IMG/VR virus record: IMGVR_UViG_3300036830_000011
Span: 1-23,761 of that record
Length of the DNA: 23,761 bases
From: a virus
Strand: one strand, 5' to 3'
Positions 8,104-14,852 of the stretch are shown here, in pieces. Each line of letters starts with the position of its first letter. Positions within the stretch are counted from its first letter, which is position 1. The notes under the pieces were generated by a model, which made no database searches, was not told where the DNA came from, and worked only from the letters and a program-made list of their open reading frames with translations. The translations under genes were made by a program, and so were the position numbers.

Positions 8104-8610
8104 TTACGGCCATCCGCCGTTGTCCCATCCCGGCCCGAAGCCAACATCGAAAGGCCCGGCAATTCCGCAGCAATCGCGAGGCGCCGGAATGTAGTGAATC
8201 GTGCGAACCGCGGAAGTCGCTTGCCAAAATTGCGCGCCGTATTTGGTCTGCAAAAACCATGCGCTTTCGGGCGACGAGGGAAAATCCGCGGCAAGGCTCA
8301 CGCTGCCTTGCGTGGCTGAATTGATTCTTCCCACGATGCCCGGAGGCTTATTGTTGTTCGCGCCGCACGGCGTAAACAGCATCGTGATATGAGCTGTCAG
8401 CAAATACAAAAGCGATTGCCGAACGTTCGGATCGCGGATCGGAGAGCCGCAACAGTTCTCAAGATTCAACGTCGAGAGATTGAAATTGATCGTACATGCC
8501 GGCGCGCCCGCGCTCGTGAACTCGGGATAAATACCGATGAACTCGTCGAAATCAAATACGACGATTCCCGGAGTAACCGGGGTCGAGGGCGGGCACGCGG
8601 CAATGGTCAT
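8104..8610 (-). CDS. DUF4054 head-tail adaptor protein
   Basis: Encodes 168 aa. The opening VVFDFDEFIGIYPEFTSAG, the helix RQSLLYLLTAHITMLF, and the block GRINSATQGSVSLAADFP followed by AWFLQTKYGAQFWQATS are the recognisable pattern of DUF4054, a phage neck protein that binds the portal as an adaptor ring. The C-terminal tail is Gly/Trp/Pro-rich and contains several Cys (CCGSP near residue 53, DCCG near residue 149). The gene sits between head and neck genes, as in related phages. Confidence 0.85.
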   Translation of the reverse strand: MTIAACPPSTPVTPGIVVFDFDEFIGIYPEFTSAGAPACTINFNLSTLNLENCCGSPIRDPNVRQSLLYLLTAHITMLFTPCGANNNKPPGIVGRINSATQGSVSLAADFPSSPESAWFLQTKYGAQFWQATSAVRTIHYIPAPRDCCGIAGPFDVGFGPGWDNGGWP

Positions 8611-8613
8611 CGC

Positions 8614-9084
8614 TTACGCAGCCTGAGCGCCGAGGCGCCGTAGCTGTTCCTTGTCGGCTTCTACGCCGGATTGCTGCCGAGGGTCGGTGCCGTCCGTCTT
8701 AATCGGCTCAAGACCCGTGCGCGTGGCGTCGTCGCCCGTGCGATCTTTGATTTCGCCCTTCAGCGCTGATTGGCTGCCGACCATGAAAACGATTCCCTCT
8801 TTGACGAACTTCAAACCCTTGTTCGCCTCGAACCATGCCTTCGCGAACGTCTCGTCGACCTCGGTAATTCCGTAGGCGTGCTCCGCGGGATTCGTGCGAG
8901 CAATGCGAGCGCTGTTCGCGCCATTGAGCCGCACGACGATATCTTCGTCGGTACGACCTACCGGGATGATCGCGTTCTTTTGCTGCGGAACCTTGATAAG
9001 CTCCATCAGCAAACCATTCGGCAACTTGCATCCGACGTAGACAATTTTGCCCGCCGCTGCCGCGTTTGAATTTGCTTCAGTCAT
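8614..9084 (-). CDS. Conserved phage structural-module protein of unknown function
   Basis: Encodes 156 aa from the ATG at 9084-9082, preceded by GGAG about 10 bases upstream. The frame is open further, to 9282, but that extension lies inside the cement gene and has no such signal. The pattern VYVGCKLPNGLLMELI, LNGANSARI, YGITEVDETFAKAWFEANKG and KEGIVFMV recurs in phages between the capsid and DUF4054 genes. The last 40 residues are charged and low complexity. The context suggests a head accessory or completion role, but the function is not known to me. Confidence 0.7.
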   Translation of the reverse strand: MTEANSNAAAAGKIVYVGCKLPNGLLMELIKVPQQKNAIIPVGRTDEDIVVRLNGANSARIARTNPAEHAYGITEVDETFAKAWFEANKGLKFVKEGIVFMVGSQSALKGEIKDRTGDDATRTGLEPIKTDGTDPRQQSGVEADKEQLRRLGAQAA

Positions 9085-9085
9085 T

Positions 9086-9553
9086 TTAAAAAACTCCAAT
9101 TTGGGGATACGGTGAAATAACGCCGAGGCCGCCGACCCGTACATTCGTGACGGCCTTCCATTTGGTAAGAACGAAGCCGCCGCCGTCTGCCGCGTATGCA
9201 ATCCCGGTAGCGGGGTCAGCATACACGCTCGCGCCGATGTTCGCACCATTGGGAAACTTAACCCAAAAATCGCCAGTGACACAAAGTGTGATAGGTTTTC
9301 CCGCGCGCACGAAGCGCACGCCTTTCGAGACGTATGTCAGCGGCCATCTACCATAACGAGGCTGGACAAGACCGATTATCGCATTGTCTATCGCGACGTT
9401 TCCGGCTTCATCTGTGAGGGGGTCGAGCCATCCGAAGCGCCCGACGGCGATATCTACGGGGCCTACGACGGAGTTCGTCGGCAGTGATCCGTAAGGGTTC
9501 CGACTCGCGAAGGCCCCCTCATAAATCCCGCCCGGCAGTCTCGCGCCGAGCAT
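9086..9553 (-). CDS. Small capsid cement protein (Gp24-like), paralogue of the 10988-11923 protein
   Basis: Encodes 155 aa. It shares a scaffold with the larger cement protein upstream: V..F.W.DP.T, then a V.AG..(I)T...GDFW block and the turn VYADPATGIAYAADGGG (VYADPVTGALTAGATGG in the other). The Gp24-type structural cement family binds between capsomers and stabilises the shell. This copy keeps the core and lacks the extra beta-rich modules of the larger one. The start ATG at 9553-9551 lies 5 bases after the upstream TAG. Function is by family and position. Confidence 0.68.
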   Translation of the reverse strand: MLGARLPGGIYEGAFASRNPYGSLPTNSVVGPVDIAVGRFGWLDPLTDEAGNVAIDNAIIGLVQPRYGRWPLTYVSKGVRFVRAGKPITLCVTGDFWVKFPNGANIGASVYADPATGIAYAADGGGFVLTKWKAVTNVRVGGLGVISPYPQIGVF

Positions 9554-9558
9554 GACGC

Positions 9559-9861
9559 CTACTCGGCGTCTTTGGTCTCGGGCTCTACAGTCTCGCCCGA
9601 GGCGGAGCCGGCGGGCTCGTCAGATGCCGGAGCATCCTCGGAGCCGGCGGGCTCATTTTCAGTCACGGTGCCTTTGTCTGCCTCGGGCACTTCGTCATCG
9701 TGCAATACGATGTCTTCGGCGCCGGCCGGAGGGCAAAGACACTCGGGGTCGTCCGGAGTCGCCCGGCACTTGGCACAAAGAATCGGCGCGACCGTCGGCA
9801 ACAGATTGCCGCGACGGTCGCGCTCGCCCTTGTGATCCCCGATGAAGCGATGCTTCGACAT
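9559..9861 (-). CDS. Small Cys-rich, acidic-tailed protein next to the capsid gene
   Basis: Encodes 100 aa if it starts at the ATG at 9861-9859, which overlaps the capsid stop as TAATG. A longer in-frame ATG at 9939 lies inside the capsid gene and is less likely. The N-terminal half is basic (SKHRFIGDHKGERDRRGN). A CxxC...CxC group follows (C29, C32, C41, C43), which may bind zinc. The last 50 residues are acidic low complexity with two EPAGS copies. I do not recognise the family. Its position suggests a head accessory protein. Confidence 0.6.
   Translation of the reverse strand: MSKHRFIGDHKGERDRRGNLLPTVAPILCAKCRATPDDPECLCPPAGAEDIVLHDDEVPEADKGTVTENEPAGSEDAPASDEPAGSASGETVEPETKDAE
9605..9654 (-). 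repeat. Two copies of a 14-bp near-palindrome in an acidic tail
   Basis: GAGCCGGCGGGCTC occurs at 9605-9618 and again at 9641-9654. Each copy has 5-bp complementary arms around GGCG and encodes the EPAGS motif of the acidic tail. It is probably coding low complexity, not a regulatory array. Confidence 0.6.
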
Positions 9862-10946
9862 TAGCCGAGCATCGAGACAATCAAGTACGGCCGATAGATC
9901 ACGGTCCCGTAGCCGCCGCTCGAACGCTTCTGTTTCCACGCGCTCGACTCGACAACCATGTTATGCGCCATCAGCTTAGAGCTGAAGGCACACTCGGCCG
10001 TCTTCTGACCTTCCAAGCTCTCGCAAATCAACTGCACGAGCTGACCGGCGGGCGTGGCGTATTGCACGGCCTTTTCGATGCGAATGTTCGGGAAGTTTTC
10101 CTTCAACAGCACTTCGACGGAGTTCGTATTGAACTGCGTGATTTGCTTCAAGGCGACGGCATTCTGAGGGCTCAGCGCGAGCACCATGTTCGTATCTTCC
10201 TTCACGACGCCGTTCGATTGCGCCTGAAGCTGAACGAACATGCGCACGATGTCCTGATAGATCGTGTACGCGGTCGCGCTCGCCGAGGTCAGCCACGAGA
10301 ACGTGGGCGTGATCGCGGGCGGCAAACTCGGGTCGTTCAACAGCCCGTAGTTTTCGAGATTCGCGGTCCCGAAGAAATACATATCATTGAGCTGTTTCAT
10401 CAGCGTGAGCGCGTTCGCTTGCTGTTTCAATGACGCCCAATCGAGCTTGGCAAGGCCGGCGATACCGAGTTCGCGCTGACCGTATTCCAAGAACGCTTGG
10501 AAAATGAAATTCTGGCGGCTCGGAAAGTTGACGTTGACGTTCGACGTTCCGTTGTTATTGTAGTCCCCGTAGGCCGAAGTCTTGCCGACACTTTCCGCGG
10601 TCAAGAACTGCGCGGTCTCGGTCAGCCAATCGCCCTTTTGAGTCTCGCCCACGATTTCGGCCGCGACCATCGGCGACACGAGGATTTGGATAACCTTCGG
10701 GTCGAGGAAGTTCGCGAGATACGAGGGAATGCCCGCGTTCCCGATGGTGACGAGTTCCGGCTGAGCGTCGCACGCCCGCTTGAAATCCTTCAGGCTGACG
10801 CCCGGCTTGAACCATTGCATTTCGCCGAGAGATGCGTCGAAGACGATTCCCTTAGTCGCGGCCAAGTCACGGATCAAAGCCGGGCCGGCGCCCGCAATGA
10901 TTGCCTGAGCTAAAGCCTTTGCATCGAACGCCAATTGATTGCGCAT
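9861..10946 (-). CDS. Major capsid protein (DUF2184/major capsid family)
   Basis: Encodes 361 aa from an ATG preceded by AGGAAA eight bases upstream (10953-10958), one of the best ribosome binding sites in the window and fitting for the most abundant virion protein. The motifs FPSRQNFIFQAFLEYGQREL, GIAGLAKLDWASLKQQAN, YFFGTANLENYGLLNDP and the C-terminal GGYGTVIYRPYLIVSMLG match the HK97-fold capsid family typical of myoviruses with DUF2213 scaffolds. It assembles into the icosahedral shell. The gene is flanked by two cement-like proteins and follows the scaffold/protease gene. Confidence 0.9.
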   Translation of the reverse strand: MRNQLAFDAKALAQAIIAGAGPALIRDLAATKGIVFDASLGEMQWFKPGVSLKDFKRACDAQPELVTIGNAGIPSYLANFLDPKVIQILVSPMVAAEIVGETQKGDWLTETAQFLTAESVGKTSAYGDYNNNGTSNVNVNFPSRQNFIFQAFLEYGQRELGIAGLAKLDWASLKQQANALTLMKQLNDMYFFGTANLENYGLLNDPSLPPAITPTFSWLTSASATAYTIYQDIVRMFVQLQAQSNGVVKEDTNMVLALSPQNAVALKQITQFNTNSVEVLLKENFPNIRIEKAVQYATPAGQLVQLICESLEGQKTAECAFSSKLMAHNMVVESSAWKQKRSSGGYGTVIYRPYLIVSMLG

Positions 10947-10987
10947 TGAAGTTTTCCTAAATTCCTAAAACGTTGAAACCTGAGACC

Positions 10988-11923
10988 TTACGCCCAAGAA
11001 GTGATGGCGCCGATTTTGCCTTCGGAAGCCGTGATGGTCGTCGAGCTTACGACTGCATTGTAGCTCGTCTGAAAATGCGTCGAGTCAATCGCGTAGAGAA
11101 TCTGCGCGTTTGCCGCGCCGGGAATGCCCGTGCCGCTCAAGAACTGACCCGCCGAGAATGCGCCTTGCGTCACCGAGCCTACCGTCAGGATGCCCGTTGC
11201 CGCGATGCTCGAACCCGTTGCAATCGCATCGACTGCGACGGTCGACGCCACGGTGAAGTGCGTCTCTTGAATGCCGGTCTCGGTCGAGGTGAAAGAACCC
11301 TGATCCGGGATGACAGTCCCGTTCAGGTTCGCGAGGTTCCACAAGTGCGTGCCCGAGCCCGTGCCGGCGCTCGACGCAATGTAGGTTCCTTCGGGAAGCG
11401 TTCCGCCGGTCACGACTTGGCCCACGGCCGCAGCGGTTCCGGTCAAATTCGCGTCCGTCGTAGTCATCACGCCCGCGGTGACGGTCGTCGCCGTATAGCT
11501 GCCGGTCACACTTCCGCCGGTAGCTCCGGCAGTCAGTGCGCCCGTGACGGGATCGGCGTAAACCTTTTGCTTGACGGCGGCGCCCGCGGCAAACGTGCCG
11601 TAGAAGTCGCCTTGCTCCATGCCTGTAACCATGTTGCCCGGCACGACTTGCAAAGTCGCGATGCCGAGGAATTGGGTAATCAAACCCTGATTCTCACGGT
11701 GAATGAAGCCGAGGAAAGAATTCGGCTTGAAGTAGTTCGTCGCGAGGCCGGTCGTCGGATCGAACCATGCGAAGTTGCCGACAGTCGTTCCCGCGAGCGG
11801 TGCAACGTACTGACCGGGACCGCCTACCACGCTCGCGCGGGGATTCGCCGAAGCGAAATCGCCGGGAACTGCGATGGGCAATTCATTGTTGACGAAGGTT
11901 TGAAAGCCGGTTCGATTGGGCAT
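10988..11923 (-). CDS. Large capsid cement protein (Gp24-like) with extra beta-rich modules
   Basis: Encodes 311 aa, with AGGA seven bases before the ATG. Residues 1 to about 140 carry the cement signature: NELPIAVPGDFASANPRASV, VGNFAWFDPTTG, FLGFIHRENQGLITQFLG, and VYADPVTGAL. Residues from about 140 to the end are Thr/Ser/Gly/Ala-rich. They appear to hold two related modules built on a G.L..G....GT..P..T/I pattern (VGQVVTGGTLPEGTYI and AGQFLSGTGIPGAANAQI). It probably decorates the shell, with the modules facing outward. The family assignment is firm for the N-terminal part only. Confidence 0.8.
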   Translation of the reverse strand: MPNRTGFQTFVNNELPIAVPGDFASANPRASVVGGPGQYVAPLAGTTVGNFAWFDPTTGLATNYFKPNSFLGFIHRENQGLITQFLGIATLQVVPGNMVTGMEQGDFYGTFAAGAAVKQKVYADPVTGALTAGATGGSVTGSYTATTVTAGVMTTTDANLTGTAAAVGQVVTGGTLPEGTYIASSAGTGSGTHLWNLANLNGTVIPDQGSFTSTETGIQETHFTVASTVAVDAIATGSSIAATGILTVGSVTQGAFSAGQFLSGTGIPGAANAQILYAIDSTHFQTSYNAVVSSTTITASEGKIGAITSWA

Positions 11924-11949
11924 TGTCGTATCCTGTAAATTAAAACGAG

Positions 11950-11970
11950 GCTCGGCTTACTTGGCCGAGC
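11950..11970 (-). terminator. Hairpin after the scaffold gene, possible weak terminator or attenuator
   Basis: On the minus strand GCTCGGC-CAAGTAA-GCCGAGC makes a 7-bp GC-rich stem with a 7-base loop that contains the stop codon of the DUF2213 gene. CTCGTTTTAATTT follows, a poor U-tract. It could partly stop or pause transcription before the cement and capsid genes, or protect an mRNA end. It is not a strong canonical terminator. Confidence 0.35.
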
Positions 11971-13333
11971 TGAGAAAAATTGCGTCGACGTTGTACTCGG
12001 CCGGAGTCGCGTCGTAGATCGGGGCAGTGTTGCCCTTGCGAACGCGAATCTCAGCGGACACGAGCGCCGCCAGTGCCGAAGGATGCACATCCTTGTGCGC
12101 GACTTTCGCCTGATCCAAGGCGAACCGATACACAGCTTCGGCGGAATCCATTGCGACCGTGATCGGGCCGACGAGCGGCGCGACATCGGTCTTCGCTTGG
12201 GTCAGCGCATCGCGGGCGGCGATGGCTGCGTCGATGCGCTTCTGAGCGTCATCCGCAGTCAACAGCTTGCCCGACTTCAAGGCCGTGTCGATTGCGGCCG
12301 CAACGGTCGCGCCGTCATTGCCCTTGACTTTGCCGCCCTTCAAACCTTCCTCTTGCGAGGCGAGAGACGGATCGGTATCGCCGGCCTTGCCGCCGAGACC
12401 CCAATTGCCATCCTTCGCTTTGTCTTTTGCCTTGCGATCCGCGGCGCGCTTGTCGCGGGCAGACTTGCGGCCGTCGCGAGCCTTCGCGCGGTCGCCCTTC
12501 GCTACCTCGTCTTTCTCGGCGGCGTCCATCGCTTCCTCGCGAGCGTCCATCGCTTCCTCGCGAGAATCCATTGCGGATTCCGCATCGGTCTCGCCGTCTT
12601 TGGCTTTTTCCTCGAACGCTGCGTCGAGTGCGGTCTTCTGAGTATCGGTGAGACCCGTCATCACTGAGGCGACAACGGCGAGAATGTTCGGGAACTTGTA
12701 CATGTTCAATCCTGTAGGTAGAGCGTCATTCACAAAAACGTCGGGGCCGGCGCGACCTTCCTTCACTAGCGCGACGTGGTTTCCGACAATATCTCGCATT
12801 ACGCCGTCGTATGCAAGCCCTCCCGGCGTTACTCCGGGGGTCATGTCCGCTCGGTAGCGGTACGAGCAAGAGAGCTGAGCCGTCTTTTTCTCTAAGACGC
12901 GCGCTATAGAATCGGCCTTCCAAATCGCTAGAGATGCCCGTAAATACGGGTTCTCGAAGCGTACATCGCTTCCCACGGTGCCCGCGGTATATTCGAGCTT
13001 CGGGTCGTCGGCGTCGACGGCCGTATGAAGGTCGAGTAATTGCAAACGGGCGAAAGTCGGGGCGGCTTTTTCAAGTTCGACCGGATCGCGGTAGAGCCGA
13101 TAGACTTTATCGGGATCGAGGCCGAGCGCTTCAGCGTCGGGAATTTCTCGACCGTAGTACGGATTGACAGTCGCCTTCGAGATGGCGCAATTTTCCACAT
13201 GCAAGCGCCGGTCGGCGTCGAACGTGCGCATCGAGACTCGATCAAACGCAAAAAGCTCGCGCGCAAGCGTGGGCTTACGCGACGGCGCCGGAGCGCGGTC
13301 GAAGGCGAGCTTCAGTTCGGAGGCGAGGGACAT
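11957..13333 (-). CDS. DUF2213 prohead protease/scaffold protein
   Basis: Encodes 458 aa from ATG 13333-13331. An in-frame TTG at 13369 is possible, but neither start has a clear binding site. The N-terminal half carries the DUF2213 pattern: [87 protein letters not shown]. Residues from about 230 are a highly charged helical region with heptad-like EEAMDAR repeats and a Lys/Arg/Asp stretch, as expected of a scaffold. The family is thought to guide capsid assembly and be cleaved at maturation. It lies upstream of the cement and capsid genes. Confidence 0.85.
   Translation of the reverse strand: MSLASELKLAFDRAPAPSRKPTLARELFAFDRVSMRTFDADRRLHVENCAISKATVNPYYGREIPDAEALGLDPDKVYRLYRDPVELEKAAPTFARLQLLDLHTAVDADDPKLEYTAGTVGSDVRFENPYLRASLAIWKADSIARVLEKKTAQLSCSYRYRADMTPGVTPGGLAYDGVMRDIVGNHVALVKEGRAGPDVFVNDALPTGLNMYKFPNILAVVASVMTGLTDTQKTALDAAFEEKAKDGETDAESAMDSREEAMDAREEAMDAAEKDEVAKGDRAKARDGRKSARDKRAADRKAKDKAKDGNWGLGGKAGDTDPSLASQEEGLKGGKVKGNDGATVAAAIDTALKSGKLLTADDAQKRIDAAIAARDALTQAKTDVAPLVGPITVAMDSAEAVYRFALDQAKVAHKDVHPSALAALVSAEIRVRKGNTAPIYDATPAEYNVDAIFLSSAK
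12522..12563 (-). repeat. 21-bp tandem repeat in the scaffold coiled-coil region
   Basis: Two identical 21-base units at 12522-12542 and 12543-12563 are followed by a third, degenerate unit. Each encodes the heptad EEAMDAR, giving an in-frame extension of a coiled coil. Expansion or contraction by whole heptads would keep the frame. Confidence 0.75.
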
Positions 13334-13372
13334 TGCCGACAGTGTAGAGCTGCCGGCAACGTCCCGCAAGGT

Positions 13373-13927
13373 TTAGTCGTGGGTAGGATCGAGAGGCAAG
13401 CGTTCGGCGGCGAATTCGCTCATCCCGCGCGAGGGCGTTCCGTGAGGCATCCGCCCCGTATCGCCGAAGATTTCCTCGACTGTCTTCGCGGGCTGCGGCA
13501 GCCGCGCGCCCGGAGCGAGCGGAGCGCCGCCGTATTTTTCGTGTAGCTCTTGAGACCAAATCACCGCACGCCAAGCGAATTGACCGACCTCGGTCAGCAA
13601 TGCCTCGACCATCGCGCGACGCTCGGCATCGTCTTGAGCCGAAATCGGAATCTCGCGTCGTTCGAGAGCGGCTTCAAGGTCGGCAATATCTATCGAGTGC
13701 CGCACAACGCAATCGGGATGATCATTCGATTTGCCGCGCGCATGATGCAACGCTTCGCCGGGATTGTGCTTGTCGTTTCCTTCCTTCGATATTTTCGCCA
13801 TGCCGGCGAGCGCGGCCGGCGCGTATCGAATCACTCCGGTATAGAGCGGATAGTTTTTCCGAGCCGCTGAATCGGCCGGTAGAGTCGTGTTGATGATTTG
13901 CGATATCTCCAAGCTAAAACACACCAT
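13373..13927 (-). CDS. dATP/dGTP diphosphohydrolase-like protein (MazZ/DUF5664 type)
   Basis: Encodes 184 aa from ATG 13927-13925. A longer frame to 14017 has an arginine-rich extension and is less likely. Residues 18-78 show the pattern I associate with DUF5664 / dATP-dGTP diphosphohydrolase N-terminal proteins: ADSAARKNYPLYTGVIRYAP, ALAGMAKISKEGNDKHNPGE, LHHARGKSNDHPDCVVRH. A helix with EVGQFAWRAVIWSQELHEK follows. The characterised relative MazZ hydrolyses dGTP and dATP to monophosphates. The start overlaps the membrane protein gene by 97 bases without an evident ribosome binding site, so the exact N-terminus is unsure. The last 50 residues are Pro-rich and may be specific to this phage. 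Confidence 0.68.
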   Translation of the reverse strand: MVCFSLEISQIINTTLPADSAARKNYPLYTGVIRYAPAALAGMAKISKEGNDKHNPGEALHHARGKSNDHPDCVVRHSIDIADLEAALERREIPISAQDDAERRAMVEALLTEVGQFAWRAVIWSQELHEKYGGAPLAPGARLPQPAKTVEEIFGDTGRMPHGTPSRGMSEFAAERLPLDPTHD

Positions 13928-14160
13928 GCGAAATTGGCGCCCACGATGACGACGCCGCCCCAAAAGCTCAGCCATTGCCCGAGGTGCGGGTAATAGAAGC
14001 AATTCCAAAAACCCCAAGTCGTGAAGACGACCGTCGGAATCTTCGAGACGCCGCGCAACTTTTTGTCAATCAATAGCCGGCGTACATTGAGCCAATTCAC
14101 CGCGCCGCCGAAGAACTCGAACAGCGCGTTTACGAGGTCCGGGCCTTGTAGGTGAATCAT
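13831..14160 (-). CDS. Small two-helix membrane protein
   Basis: Encodes 109 aa from an ATG that overlaps the HD hydrolase stop (ATGA). An N-terminal amphipathic segment (LVNALFEFFGGAVNWLNVRR) is followed by two hydrophobic helices at about 41-57 (IPTVVFTTWGFWNCFYY) and 64-84 (LSFWGGVVIVGANFAWCVLAW), then a basic tail with several Arg/Lys. The pattern NVRRLLIDKKLRGVS...WGFWNCFYYPHLGQW recurs in phages, to my recollection, without an assigned function. It could be a holin-like or inner-membrane accessory protein. No lysis gene adjoins it, so I do not call it a holin. Confidence 0.65.
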   Translation of the reverse strand: MIHLQGPDLVNALFEFFGGAVNWLNVRRLLIDKKLRGVSKIPTVVFTTWGFWNCFYYPHLGQWLSFWGGVVIVGANFAWCVLAWRYRKSSTRLYRPIQRLGKTIRSIPE

Positions 14161-14816
14161 ATCGCGGGTTTGAGCGAAGATTGAATCGAGCGAAATCGCG
14201 CGATGAATTGGCGCCGCGCATACGACGGTGACAAACACTTCGGGCCGTACTTGCGCGAGTCGATGACCGGCTGAAGTCTCGCGCGGAAATCCTCCGCGGG
14301 CGTAAGCCAATCATCGGAGACGCCATGCGGCAACAGCTCGCGCGCTTCAAGAAACAGCGCGTACCAATCGGCGCGCTTCACGCCTTCGCTGATGGTGCCG
14401 GCGATGCCAAAATGCTCGCGGCACTTCGCCTCTAGGCGTTCTTCCATCTTGCGATAGTCAGGAATGAGAGCCTTCCACGGGCTCGCGATATCACTCACAT
14501 AAGCCTCGTGCGCGTCGTGCATGAGCCCCTCGAAGGCCGCATGTAAGGGCGGCTGAGAAAGAAAAAGGCCTTTTTCTCGGCTAGATACGACTTGGCAATC
14601 GGCCAAATCCTCGCACAAATGCGAGACCATGACGCAATGTTCGGCGACGGAATAAAAGTCGCGCGTGTGCCCCGTGTAGCGGCACTGCATCGAGGTAGCG
14701 TGTGCAATTTCCTCGATGTCGAACTCGGGACGCGACATATAGAATCGTCGGCCCTTCACGGTTTGAATGTATAAGTCTTTCTCTTTTTCGAGATATAAGT
14801 CAGCGGCTTGTTGCAT
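14157..14816 (-). CDS. HD-domain phosphohydrolase (deoxynucleotide hydrolase, YfbR/DatZ-like)
   Basis: Encodes 219 aa, with GGAGG eight bases before the ATG. The metal-binding HD set is intact: His60 in DFYSVAEHCVMVSH, His100-Asp101 in EGLMHDAHEAYVSDI, and Asp150 in GVKRADWYALFLEA. The FDIEEIAHATSMQCRYTGHT lead-in is common to phage HD hydrolases of the 5'-deoxynucleotidase type. Such enzymes remove phosphate from dNMPs or dNTPs. The DatZ enzymes of diaminopurine phages are HD-domain dATPases. Substrate cannot be read from this sequence. The gene lies in the non-structural island beside the DUF5664-like gene. Confidence 0.82.
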   Translation of the reverse strand: MQQAADLYLEKEKDLYIQTVKGRRFYMSRPEFDIEEIAHATSMQCRYTGHTRDFYSVAEHCVMVSHLCEDLADCQVVSSREKGLFLSQPPLHAAFEGLMHDAHEAYVSDIASPWKALIPDYRKMEERLEAKCREHFGIAGTISEGVKRADWYALFLEARELLPHGVSDDWLTPAEDFRARLQPVIDSRKYGPKCLSPSYARRQFIARFRSIQSSLKPAI

Positions 14817-14852
14817 GTGCGTGCGCCTCCGCGGCGTGTGATGAGAGTCGGA

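Noticed and set aside
9605-9654. CRISPR-like or operator array made of GAGCCGGCGGGCTC copies
   Set aside because: Only two copies, inside a coding acidic tail, with no regular spacers.
10973-11938. 321-codon plus-strand open frame
   Set aside because: Antisense shadow of the large cement protein, Arg-rich and without family features.
13831-14160. Calling the small membrane protein a holin
   Set aside because: No endolysin or spanin gene adjoins it; the only muralytic domain in the window is the tape measure transglycosylase.
13373-14816. Claiming a diaminopurine (Z) genome
   Set aside because: No PurZ or matching polymerase is visible, and HD and DUF5664 proteins are frequent in phages with normal DNA.
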